Source of the DNA: Stereum hirsutum FP-91666 SS1
Lineage: Eukaryota > Basidiomycota > Agaricomycetes > Russulales > Stereaceae
DNA length: 64,000 nucleotides
Assembly (NCBI RefSeq): GCF_000264905.1
Contig: NW_006763133.1
Location: forward strand, 2,861,152-2,925,151
Direction: 5' to 3'
Below the pieces are notes generated by a model, which was not told the DNA's origin, did no database searches, and saw only the letters and a program-made list of their open reading frames with translations. Positions 41,775-52,606 of this stretch are shown here, piece by piece. Made by a program: the position numbers and the translations under genes. The first letter of the stretch is position 1. Each line of letters begins with the position of its first letter.

Positions 41775-43717
41775 CGTTGACGTGATTTGGGGTAGAGGAC
41801 TGTAGACTGTAGTCGCTGTAAATGGACCTGGTTGAGTTCATGGAAGACACTCGGGCACACCATATTTATATTTTTTGACCACTCTGTGCCCATTGCATCC
41901 GGTAAGTGGTGCGCTGCACGGCAAGGGCATACGCGTCCCCGGCGACAGACCACCACCACCTTTCGTGCCTTACCTGGTCCCTTTGGGCCTCCAAAGAAGC
42001 GGCGGCCAAGCTCCGCGTAAGCCTATAGGACGGATGCCTCCTGATTGTCGTAAGATTGTGACAGGGCCTCGGCCTTCTCGAGTTTCAGGAAAGAATAAAT
42101 CACTGTGAGAGTTGAAAGGTTTGCGCGTCCACTGTCAGAGTGCTTATGTTACATGTATAAGCATGGAGGACCTACGGGTGCGTGGAGGCCTCGTACGCAT
42201 AGGCTCAACAATTGCTTGATGATAGTCGGCAGGTGGACTTTCTTCGTCTTCCAATGGCAAGCTATGCCATTGGTGGTCAGATGTATTGTTTCAAAGAGTA
42301 CGCGGTGGCGCTACTCTCGGGCCAAACATGACTGTATAATCATGGTTGTTAGTTGTTATTTGAAGTCGGCACACGGCAGAGACGATGACGAACCCTGCCC
42401 CGGTGGAAGTCCTTGTGCTGTGGGCGGCATTGTGTTTGAAATGTCAGGCTCATCATGCCTCGGCGAGCACCTGGTGGGCGTCTCGATCAATATGATCCAC
42501 ATGAAAGACCCGGTGCACGGCCTTTGTAGCCTATAAAGATGTGGCTATCAGCTTCTTCTCTAGCAATGAAAGAAGATACACGATAGACGTGGCCGCGCGT
42601 ATCATGATTTACGTTGCCGAATGTGGTTAATCCTGCACAATCAGAACAAGAAACTCAGGAACCGAACACCAGGGCCATGTACGGACCACCTGTCCCGTGG
42701 GCGAACAAGATTGAAAAGAGGCAAGAAGAATGAAGGGATCCACCGCCGAATTATTCAATAGTTGGTGTCTTCACCAGCTCGTCAGGGAGGCAAGTAGCCA
42801 ACAAACTCGGAGTATATCTTGAGGTCGATGATGGGAGAGGCAGCGGCAGCGACGACCAAAGGGTGGAGTCCATTGACGGCGAGAAACGGGACCGGAACAG
42901 GGTCAAAAGTCAAGTGCATCAAGGATGAAGAGATAGACGATCAGCATTCGGGTTTGCGAATCAAGGAAGCAATCCGAAAGCATGACTTGATTAGGTGGAG
43001 GTGGCGTCGAGGAACCCGAATGCAGGGCAGTAATGGCAACCTACATAGTGGACAAAAAAAACTTAGAATCTATGTGAATATGGTCTAGATTACTATACTC
43101 TTTCCGAGCGAGAAATAGGACTCACCTTGCAATGAACCTTCATGTACGACCATGTCCTGAATTGCTCAACAAAATAAAGAACATCAGTAAACAGAGAGCG
43201 TGCCGGAATCTGTCGAAACACAGGGCCAGCCATGGACGCGATGTGTTGTTTGGTTGCTTGCTTGCATAGGACCAGCCTATGATGTGGTAACGCCACTAGA
43301 TGCACGGCGGGAATATTCAAGACAGACTCTCGAGTAAGGTGGTCATCAAAGCATTAAGAATGATAAATAAGTGCAAAGCTATTCAGACAGACTGGGAGAC
43401 AATGAGGTTGTGTGAAAAGTCCGATCGATGACCAGCAGAGGGGAAGACATAGATGGAAAGATGAAGAGCAGAGAGCAGAGAGCGAGTGTGAGAGGGAACC
43501 CGTGTGTGGTCTGAAATATGATGTATATGTGGCCGGCCGACCACGCAGAGAGAGATGATAGAGACATCGCAGTAAGTAAGGATAGTGGGTAAGGTACAAA
43601 TGAGGTAGAGATATGATGGGTGATGCCAGTGGACAGAGCGGAGCGGCCTGATTGCGACGAAGGAAGGGAGGGTATATACGGAAGGAGAGCGCGTCCGAGA
43701 AAAGCAAGGAAACATAG
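41775..43717. other. 1.94-kb region without a recognised gene
   Basis: Between the dehydrogenase promoter side and the 3' end of the EH-domain gene. The longest open frames (for example 42105-42536, +) have no family features. The right-hand 400 bp are GA-rich on the + strand. No transposon termini or tRNA were seen. Confidence 0.4.
41864..41871 (-). promoter_or_regulatory. TATA box upstream of the dehydrogenase
   Basis: TATAAATA on the minus strand, about 90 bp before the start codon of the short-chain dehydrogenase. A near-perfect TATA box suggests an inducible promoter. Function is inferred. Confidence 0.55.
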
Positions 43718-45883
43718 TCACATCTGAATGAGCGAAATGGATCCCCCTGAATCCATCCTCTTAGGCTTACGTCCACCTGGCCTGAAGCTCCTCGAGTTAG
43801 CACTACTAAGCAAGGCCGCCCGTCTAGCCTTCTGCGCTTTATCGAGCTCGGTGTCGATGCGCCACATCCCCAGTGCGAACGCCTGTCGGTCCAGTGAGCC
43901 TTGCGAATGTGGATCGCACTCCATCCTGATAAGTGGGAAAATCAAATAGTTGTGGCATGAGATGCCTGTTTGCATGATATATACTAAGAGCCAACACCAG
44001 AGAGGATAGACGCACCAAATATCCCTCAACTTCGACTTTTCCAGTTTCGACTTCTGCCATATCATCTTGACGATCTTACCGTCCAAGCTCGCATCCTTCT
44101 CCACAATCTCATACTCCTCTTTCAAGTCACTCTCCCTACTACCCGCCTTCGAACCACTCGCTTCTTTCTCACTCTCCGTCGGATTATCTGTGATAAGATC
44201 CACAGACAAACCCCTCCAGCCCGCGTTTTGCCTCATACTTCTCTTCATACCCGAACCCGCCGAAAGAGGACTCAACAACGACCCGGATGCAGCAGCTTTC
44301 TGCTTCGCTCGGACATTCGCGTCGAAGACTGCATCATATCGTACACGAGCTTCGAGTGGAGGCGCGGATGGTCTAGTGCTAAAGCCTGAACCCTTGAAGT
44401 TGTAGGTGTAGTTACTGGAGTAGTGCTTCGGAGGTGCGGTATGGGTATTGAGACTTGTTCGGGATGACGTTGACCCGTGCGATAAGATCGACGAACGATC
44501 TGACGTAGATGCAGACGCAGAGGCTGATGCCGACGCAGAGCCGGACGGGAGAGGGTTTCGCGATGGAGGTTTCGAGCGCGAGATATGTGAAGGCGGAGGG
44601 GTATGCGTAGGTGTATGTGGGTGTGGGTGTGCATGTGCATGCGAGTGCGAGTGCGAGGATGATATTGGAGGCGGAGGCGGAATACGGCGAAGGGCATGAC
44701 TTGTGGCACTACTATTACTCCCACTGCCGGTCGATTGCGCACTAGTCGAAGCCACGGGTGTGAGTATGGGCGAGGTAATCCGTGAACCTGCGGGAGAGGT
44801 CGGGGAAGAGGTGAAACCTCGGCCGGTCACAGTGTTGCTAGAAGAAGAGGTGGGTAAGATAGGTGCGGACGCGGTCGAAGTTATGGATGTGGGGGCTGAG
44901 ACTCGAGGTTTAGGTCGTTGGGGAAGTTTTGGAGGTTCGGCGGGTGGTGGTGCAGCTCTTGACTGTGACTTGGATCTTGGAGGAGGTGTTGGTTTGACGA
45001 GAGGATTGCGAGAGGGAGGAATGAATGTGTTTGTAGGGCTGAAAGAAGATGGCGCGGATACGTCCTCGAAAGAATCATTCAAACTGTCACCATCGCCCTC
45101 TCGTTCGTGCCAATCTCTCTCCCTATCTCTCTCCGACGTCTTCTCCTTGTCCATCGGAAAGCTCTGCATGAAGTTTGTAAGAGAACCAGGAGATGTGCCA
45201 CCATCCGACGAAAGCGAGAGAGAATGGAACGAGGATATAGACGAAGCCGGCGCGTGGCCCCCTCGCTTGCCGACATCGAGTTCAGACAGATTGGGAGGAT
45301 ACGAATGGTCTGCTTCGGGCGGTTTCAGCATTTGCGATCCTTTCGACGAAGCACCAAACTTAGGAGATGAATTAGAGCCAATGACGATGGGCGATGACGG
45401 TGGGCGCAGGGATTGGAGGGACGGTTTCCGAGGTGGGAGTGGTGGAACCTTGACACGAGACTTGGGAGGCGAAGATTCGAAATTGATTAGAGGCGTGCTG
45501 TCGAGATCGTAATTCGGCGGGGACTTTCGTCCCATCGTCGGTCTGAATGATGGACTCGTCGTCTTCGACCGAACACCACCATTCATGCTGCTACCATTTT
45601 CACGTAGAGCAGAAGGAAGCACGCCGGGGCCGTCGTCGATGACCCAGTCTTTGAGGTCGATGACAGAAGTTCTGCAGCTGCTCGTCATCGAAGGAGAATG
45701 ATCTATTGACTTTGGAGGCGAAGAGGGAGGGAAGGAGGACGTTGTGGGTGACAGGCTCGGATTGGACTCTGACTGCGAGTCGGTGAATTCGGCGAACGGT
45801 ACAGTATTCTCTGGCAGGTCTTTTGAGCTCCCTTTGCCTTCAAAGGCGGCAATTCTGGCCTGGATAGCGGTGGTCGGCGCCAT
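43718..45883 (-). CDS. IRS4/TAX4-like protein with C-terminal EH domain
   Basis: Two exons on the minus strand, 45883-44016 and 43925-43718, encode 691 residues. The 90-nt intron between them is a multiple of three and stop-free, so the unspliced frame is also open (721 codons). Most of the protein is Ser/Pro-rich and disordered, with SH3-type ligands such as VPPLPPRKPS. Only the last 100 or so residues are folded: KIVKMIWQKSKLEKSKLRDIW, then an EH-type calcium-loop remnant and GSLDRQAFALGMWRID. That pattern fits yeast Irs4/Tax4, which regulate PI(4,5)P2 turnover and autophagy at the preautophagosomal site. The start is the first ATG and is followed by the usual AAFEGK motif. Confidence 0.75.
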   Translation of the reverse strand: MAPTTAIQARIAAFEGKGSSKDLPENTVPFAEFTDSQSESNPSLSPTTSSFPPSSPPKSIDHSPSMTSSCRTSVIDLKDWVIDDGPGVLPSALRENGSSMNGGVRSKTTSPSFRPTMGRKSPPNYDLDSTPLINFESSPPKSRVKVPPLPPRKPSLQSLRPPSSPIVIGSNSSPKFGASSKGSQMLKPPEADHSYPPNLSELDVGKRGGHAPASSISSFHSLSLSSDGGTSPGSLTNFMQSFPMDKEKTSERDRERDWHEREGDGDSLNDSFEDVSAPSSFSPTNTFIPPSRNPLVKPTPPPRSKSQSRAAPPPAEPPKLPQRPKPRVSAPTSITSTASAPILPTSSSSNTVTGRGFTSSPTSPAGSRITSPILTPVASTSAQSTGSGSNSSATSHALRRIPPPPPISSSHSHSHAHAHPHPHTPTHTPPPSHISRSKPPSRNPLPSGSASASASASASTSDRSSILSHGSTSSRTSLNTHTAPPKHYSSNYTYNFKGSGFSTRPSAPPLEARVRYDAVFDANVRAKQKAAASGSLLSPLSAGSGMKRSMRQNAGWRGLSVDLITDNPTESEKEASGSKAGSRESDLKEEYEIVEKDASLDGKIVKMIWQKSKLEKSKLRDIWCVYPLWCWLLVYIMQTGISCHNYLIFPLIRMECDPHSQGSLDRQAFALGMWRIDTELDKAQKARRAALLSSANSRSFRPGGRKPKRMDSGGSISLIQM

Positions 45884-46452
45884 GAGTGGGTTGTCGACGA
45901 CGTGGCAAGCAGGGAGGATGGCAACGACGAGGACGATGCGGCGGCTGTGGGCTTGGTGAGACGTGCTACGGAACGCGAGTGGCGGCTCGTAAACTCGTTC
46001 GACTTGACATCGGCATTTACGTAACGCCTCTTCATCCCTTCACACCCAAAGGAGGTAGTAGCTTCACCTCAATATACACTGTGTGCACAAAAGTATGTAT
46101 TGGCTGGGTTGAGGATAAAATACATTGATGAGTGGAACAAGCCAGGGAAAAGTTAAATGCAGGGGTGAGTGAATCGAACTGCAGGATTCTGGATCAGAGG
46201 GTAAGATGGGGGCGAAGGGTCTGGTGTAATGTCAGGAGAACCAAAAACGATCAAAACAACACAAAAGATGGTACAAATCATATACCAGGACGACAGAAGT
46301 TGAGCGTAGAGTAGGAGGAAAAGGCCGATAACAGAGCAAGTAGTATATACACAACAAGGACCATCCATTTTTGTAAGCTAGCAAAGAAAGAAAGATAAAA
46401 TAAGAAAGCAGAGGTAAGAATATCTGTGCGATATGCACAACCAGAGCAACGC
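45884..46452. other. Intergenic region
   Basis: 569 bp between the 5' side of the EH-domain gene and the 3' end of the kinase gene, same strand. It must hold the promoter of the EH-domain gene and the 3' UTR of the kinase. No other feature. Confidence 0.45.
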
Positions 46453-49400
46453 TTAGCGATAGGCCTTCACGAGGCGCTCCAGCTCCTGCACCACTTCAGA
46501 CATCGTAGGCCTATCTTGGTGCTCTTGTGCCCACATTTGGTCGATGAGATCGACAACTTCTGGGCAGTACTGCCGACGCAATCCAGTCAGTGAAGGCCTA
46601 GACACAAACGTTGCACGATCAGCAGTCTATCCAAGCATGTGCAATGACGGAGTAAGAAAACACACCTCTGTCGCTTGGCACCAACCAGCTCGTAGATCGC
46701 ATGCTCGTTCATGCCCTCCCAAGGATACTTCTTGTTCGGGAGATGCCACTGCAACATCTCCCAAAATACAGCCCCGGCTGCGAACACATCCACCTTGTGA
46801 TTATACTTCGGATGTGCGTGCCACAGCTCAGGAGCCTGCCAGTTCACAGTGCCCACCAAGCTGCGTACCATCGACCGCGTCGACTGTTTCACCTTAGCTA
46901 GGCCGAAATCGGCGATCTTCGCGACACCCTTGGAGGTGATGAGGATGTTCGACGATTTGCAGTCTCGGTGGATAACGGATGGTTTCCGTAGGTGCAGGTA
47001 TTCCAAACCGCGAGCGATATCAAGCATGATACTCAACTATGCAAACGTGTTATTGTTAGGTTGAAAAAGGTGAACGATCGGAAAGTGAGATACGTACGAT
47101 CCGATAGAGTGAGGGAGGTGGGACATTCCGGACATAGTCGAAGAGGTCACCATTGGAGCAGAGCTCACTGACGATCATGACAGGCGTTATCCGCGTGTCT
47201 TCCGGAATGCTCACGCCCAACTGGAGGCGCCAACAACGCGCGTCAGTGGAAGTAACTAGGCCCAAGCCTGAACAGAAACACGCACGAAACGGACGATGTT
47301 CGGGTGGTTGAAACCCCCAAGAAGCTTGAGTTCCTTGATATCCACTGCCAAAAACCGAAGAGCGTCAATTTTCATCCGACGCCGGGCAAAGGGCTAAAAT
47401 AGACGGATGAAATATAAGGGAAGGATTACGCACTGGCACTCAACTGTCCCCTGAACTCCGAGATCGCGACCTTCCTACCCTTGAACTTCCCAATGAATAC
47501 GTCCTTGAAGCCGCCGCTCCCGATCTTCTCCAACTTGGTCAACTTTTCGGGCGGAATCTCCCTATCGTCCAAGCCAAGGCTCTCGAGATCCAGTTCAAGC
47601 TCTTCATCCTTGTCCCTTCCATGACCATTGGGGCTCGAGATTGGTGGAGTTCTCGGTTCGTCAAGATGCACATGATGTGACCGTAAGAGGACTGGGGAAT
47701 CGTTCGGGCTACCTGAGCTGCGCTTGCGACGCCCATTGGCGCGAGGTCTGGCCGTCGATGGAGGACGAACAGTGCCTGTAGATGAAGGAGATTCTTGTCT
47801 GTCACGCCACTGGAGTAGAGCGCTTGCGAGTTCGGGCTTTGTGCCTTCGACATCGAGGTCTCGCGATTCACAGAGACGAACAAGGACATCCCGACGGTGG
47901 CGCACCAGACTTTTGGCGGTCGCGATGGTGAGATCGACTGTATGAATTCGGTGAGCTATCATCGTGATGATGACGGAGGAAATGAACTCACCATCTTCCA
48001 TTACATCGTCGACGTACTCGCTCTCGTTGCTCGCGTCTGACTCTTCGCTTGCCTCTTCTAGATCAATATCCTCGTCCTGGGAAGCTTCGGCTGCAGTCTC
48101 CGCTTCGCTACCGTCTTGAGTGCCCTCATCTTGCTCGTCCATCTCGACTTCCTCGTCTCCTTCCTCATCGACTTCCTCGTCCTCCCCAACAACCTTCCCG
48201 TTACGTAACCTACGAGGCTCTGCTACAAGCTCTTCTTCCTCCTGCTCTTCAGCATCAACTTCCACCTCTTCTCCATCCACCGATTCCTCGACTTCTTCGT
48301 CGCCCTCATCTGCGCTAACCTGCTCCTCGTCAACGATCTCAACATCTTCATCTGCATCACCTTCCTCTTCCTCCACTTCCTCCTCTTCATCCACTCCTTG
48401 CTCGCTCTCATCTACCTCGATCTCCTCAACGTCCTCTTCGCCGTCAACGAACTCAAACTCCTCCTCTTCGCCCTCATCATCTCCATCACTAGGCGGTGTA
48501 TAGGTCTGCACCTTCCTCGGCCTCCGAGCGACACCACTTACATACGCTTGCTTCGCACCAACAGTCCGAGGCCTCAGCCTCCTCTTCAGAGGAGTTCGGG
48601 CCGCCAACTGCGGTGGGGGCTGCACCGTCCCTTTCGAAGACCTCGTCTTCTTGGAAGCAGATGACGTCCTGGGACTGGGTGACTTCGAAGACATAAGCTC
48701 GTCCACCTCCTCTTCCTCCTCCTCTTCCTCACCCTCACCCTCGTTTTCGACTTCCATCTCCATCGCTATGCGGTGCAGTGTTGTCTTATTCGGGCGTCTG
48801 CTCTTCGGCGTTTCCTGAGATTCAGTCGTCGACCTCCGACCAGTCGAGCGTGTATGAGCACTACTATGTGAGCGCACATGATTACGGCTAGGCGAGTGAC
48901 CGTACACTTTGTCCTTCGATCTCAATCGACGCGGACTGGGCTGAGTGGTGACAACGGTCTCGGCCTCGCTCTCCGACGGCTCTGTCAGATCGCTCTCCTC
49001 ACCCGCCCGTGTGGGTGTCAGTCCCAATCGCGAGGCCATATGGTTGGGCTCAGTCGTACGATGTGAGTGATTGTGACGGGTCTGGTACGTTTGGGTTTGG
49101 GCAGGGGTGTGCGGGAATACGTGAGGACGAGTGATGCGAGCTGCGACGTGGATGTCATCGCTAAACTCGACCTGCTTCGCTTTGCCTTTGCCCTTACTGG
49201 AACCCTTGACAGGGGTAGATGGAGCATGGTTGCTATCGGCGGAGATTTTACGGGACCGAAGACGCGTGGCTGGAGGTGAAGGGAAGGGATTTGGGTGAGA
49301 GGAGGACGCGGTAGAGTTGGACATGATAGGTGATGAGCGACGAGCGATCCAAGACGACTTCCGTCTGACGGAAACCGAATTGTAAGCCGAAAGGATCAAA

Positions 49401-50602
49401 GATCAGAAGAGTTGGTGAACAAAGGCTTACTTCACGTGTCCATTTGGCATCTCTTCCACAGACTCGTTTGAATTCCGCAATGACCTTCGCGCGTGTGATG
49501 GAGAAGTTGCCGGCTCGATATTGCCCAAGGAATAACTACGGCCTTTATTGGGCCTAGCGGAGACGGCCCCGACGTTATTCATAGTTGCCCTGCGACGAAG
49601 ACCATTGGATCCGGATGGCCTGGGGGCGAAATCAGTCTCTTCACCGCCAGCAGCGTTACCATCGTCTGATGAATACTCGCTCGAACCACCGTCGCGGCCA
49701 GGCGGCGACGAAGGAGGTAAAGATGCGACTTCCTCTCTGGCAGCCATGATGGCCTCAACAATGTCCTTCTTGGTGAGAGATTCCGCATCGTCCGTGAAGA
49801 GACCAGATGCGGTGTACAAACGAATTAGATGGTCTTTGCGGAGACGGCCAAGCTGCTGGGGCGGAGCGGCGTTGATGAGGTAGTCCTCGGCTATGTGATG
49901 TAACACGTTCATACTCTAGTCAACAAAGAAACGAAATGAATTTAGAGACTGACATGAATGTTCGTCGTCCGAACCCTGGTCTGAACCATGCTCTTCTTCT
50001 TCCTCCTCGTCCTCTTCCTCCTGCTGTTCCCCTCCATCGTGATCGTCGACTTCCATGGAACTCGCCCTCTCCGATTCCTCCTGCACTGACTCCTCTTCCT
50101 CGTCGGACGAGTCTGATGCTTTCCTTCGTTTGGGCTGACTGCGACGCGTCGTTTTGTGGCTCCCTAAGTTCTCGTTTCCGCTCGCGACGCGTTTCCTCTT
50201 AGCACCGGCGCGCACAGGTCCGCCGCCCGAATCACTCGAGGACACGCCGCGCATGGACTCGTTCTGTTGAGCGAGCGCAAGACGAGAGGGCAACCGGCGT
50301 AGATTAAAATGTAAGGGTGCGAGTACAGGACGGGGTGTCTCCGCGCCAGAGTCTGTGTCTGTATCAGAGTCGAGCGAAGCAGAGGACGCGCTCCGAGCGT
50401 GGGAATTACGAGATGATGCGCTGCTTTGGCGCGAGCTTCGCTTGCCGTTGGGCAGAGCGAGACCGAGGACGAGTTGAGCGCGTCGGCGCGCCTGGGTTGC
50501 AACACTCGAAGGGGTCTTTCGTGACTTGTTGCGTCGACGGCTGCTCGAGCTTGAGGACGGTGGCTGGAAACGACTATTGTATGTCGGGCGACGATGGGCC
50601 AT
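46453..50602 (-). CDS. SAP-domain TKL-type protein kinase, nuclear
   Basis: Eight exons on the minus strand: 50602-49954, 49890-49431, 49364-47992, 47937-47434, 47344-47286, 47220-47098, 47036-46666 and 46597-46453, giving 1227 residues. The N-terminus is basic with bipartite nuclear signals (RRSQPKRRK) and CK2-like acidic Ser clusters. A SAP-like helix pair is at about 220-262 and a second, clearer SAP motif at about 841-870 (DVLVRLCESRDLDVEGTKPE). Between them is a very long Glu/Asp-rich region. The kinase domain starts near 960: glycine loop GSGGFKDV, then VAISEF where VAIK is usual, HRD at 1079-1081 with DCKSSN, and DFG at 1099-1101. RDCKSSN and WQAPE place it in the TKL group. The intron at 49891-49953 was placed to bypass an in-frame stop. 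Confidence 0.85.
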
Positions 50603-50942
50603 GCCAATGCGCGAGCGGGGCCGTCTGAGGGGTCAGGCGTCAGCCAATAGATCTTCACAAGCGCGCGTTCTAAGCCAGTGTGAAAGAAAGGTGGGATGAT
50701 CAGAGGCGCGGTCGTCGTTGTCGTCGTCGTCGAGCAGCGCCCATTATTTGTCCCATTTCCTGTTGAAAACGGCGTACAAACAAGGACAAACATTCGCACG
50801 CACGTGAGTCGCCACCTTTGTCACATGTCTCAGTCGCGCCTCGCGTCTTGAGTCTTGACAGGTCTTGACCCTCGACTCTGCCCACGCATTGCTTGTACAG
50901 AAACCATCCATTGTATGTGCAAATAGTATGCGAGTAGAGTGA
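50603..50942. other. Intergenic region kinase/carrier
   Basis: 340 bp between the kinase start and the stop of the carrier gene on the same strand. A CGTCGT-type trinucleotide run lies near 50710-50735. Confidence 0.45.
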
Positions 50943-52250
50943 TCAAACATCGAGAACCTGCTTCGCGGCCTGCCAGACCGTCAAAGATATGCTATGCATC
51001 GGCACCTGCTTCACAAGTCCGATTCCCAATCCTGCATAAAAGCCCTTAAGCCCCGAAGTACTGTACACCTTCCTCACCGTCTCCAAAAATCCCAGGAAAC
51101 TCTTATCTCCGGCCTTGGCGGCTTGCGAGCCAGCACCAGCACCAGCACTCGAAGTTCCTGCACCGGCCATAGCAGCCAGTCCTCCACTAGCCTGCTGCAT
51201 CCTCCTGATCACCTCCAATGGATACGTCGCGATCTGACTCGTCGTTCCCGCCGTCGCTCCAATGACAAGATGTATTCGTTTCTGATACTGCTTCTGGAAG
51301 TCGTCCGAGAATCTGTGTTGAGCCTGTGCGTTGAGTGTTTCCCATACGAGGAAGATGCCGCCGCGGTAGGGTACGGTTCCCAGTAAAGAGACAAGGAAGC
51401 CACGATAGAAATGAGAGAATCCAGTGGAGAGAGGCCAGATGGCGACAGCACTTGATGGTTCACGGTAGATTGTACGAAAAACGGAGACAAGACTGGGACG
51501 AGGGGTAGATGAATTTCGGCTTTCGATGGCCATGCGTACGCGGACGAGTTCGAAAGGATAGGTAAAGGGAAGGACAGAGACGCCTGGGATATTGTGCGAA
51601 TTTTGTGCAGTGAATTCAAGAAGTTCAAAGCGAAGCGGAAAGTCAACACGTACCAGCAACCGAACCAGCAAGAAACCTCCGAGTTGAGGTCTCACTCTCT
51701 TTGGTGGGCATTATAAGCTATAAACTCTTCTCAGTCCACGTACTCGCAAAGAATACATCAGCGACTCACCTTTCGGGCATACTCATACAGCGTGTACCCA
51801 ATTGCAGCGTGAGGTATAGCTCTAGCGAGAGTCAACGAGTGCCCGCGGTAGAGGCCTAGAAACCCCTGCGTCTGAACGATGTATTTCAACGCTCGAATAC
51901 CTCCCCTCCAGCTCTCTAAGTTTCACATTACGCATAATCCAGTTCTTCAGTAGGCCATCCTCGGCAGCAATCATGGAGACGTACTCACCTGGAAACTGCT
52001 TAAACTCATGATGATGCGTCTGATACAAGATCTTCAGCCTATCCAATGGTGCGACGGCGGTCTTAGCCTAAGTAGCCGAACAAGCACCGGCAAAGATCCA
52101 ACATACCCAAGAGCAGGAATGGAAGGAGGTTGTCAGCGTCACGATACCAGAAAAACCATGACGATTCGTACATACGACACCGCCTGCAAACCCGCCTGCT
52201 ACCGCAGACCTAATAGCATGGTCGACTGAGGAACGTTCATTGGTGGTCAT
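50943..52250 (-). CDS. LEU5: Mitochondrial carrier, LEU5/SLC25A16-like
   Basis: Five exons on the minus strand: 52250-52176, 52067-51989, 51915-51770, 51717-51654 and 51583-50943, giving 334 residues. Three carrier repeats are visible. Repeat 1 has VAPLDRLKILYQT and GFLGLYRGHS; repeat 2 begins RRFLAGSVAG and has TYPFELVRVRMA; repeat 3 has TYPLEVIRRMQQ and GFYAGLG. LDRLKILYQT is characteristic of the Leu5/Graves-disease carrier branch, linked to coenzyme A uptake into mitochondria. Repeat 3 carries an Ala/Gly/Ser-rich insert in its matrix loop. Family membership is secure; the transported substrate rests on similarity to Leu5 only. Confidence 0.88.
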
Positions 52251-52606
52251 AGATCCACCAAGACCCACGACGAGCTCGAGCTAGCAAAGTCCTGTGGCGT
52301 TGACCGATGCGGGGTAAGAATGTAGGTTAAGATAGTGTGTGGATGGAGAGGTAGGGATGAATGGGGTTCCGTTCGGAAGAGGAGAAACAAACAAATGCCA
52401 AATGGTATGTAGGATTATGGGCGTATGATCAGAATTTCAAATGTTTCACGACGTCAGACTTCCGATGGCAAACCTTCGCCACATACATCGCCACACCAAT
52501 TGAATTTCGGCACAAGAGCATACTAAAAGGTCAGAGATGGTGCGAGCATGATATTGTATACAACAAGTTTTGGTTCTTCCTCTAACGTGTACGCTAGCAC
52601 ACTTCT
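52251..52606. other. Intergenic region carrier/GUS1
   Basis: 356 bp containing the 3' flank of GUS1 and the promoter side of the carrier gene, both on the minus strand. No other feature. Confidence 0.45.

Noticed and set aside
44703..45512. 269-codon open frame on the + strand
   Set aside because: It lies opposite the Ser/Pro-rich part of the EH-domain gene, where low-complexity codons leave the complement free of stops. It has no family features.
48120..48503. Ser-rich + strand open frame of 127 codons
   Set aside because: It is the complement of the Glu/Asp-rich region of the kinase gene; GAG/GAA runs read as CTC/TTC and TCC on the other strand.
49912..49916. Kinase gene split in two at the TAG/ATG near 49915
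   Set aside because: The stop and the next ATG are in the same frame, and a 63-nt GT-AG intron (49891-49953) removes both and joins the acidic tail to EDYLINAAP in phase.
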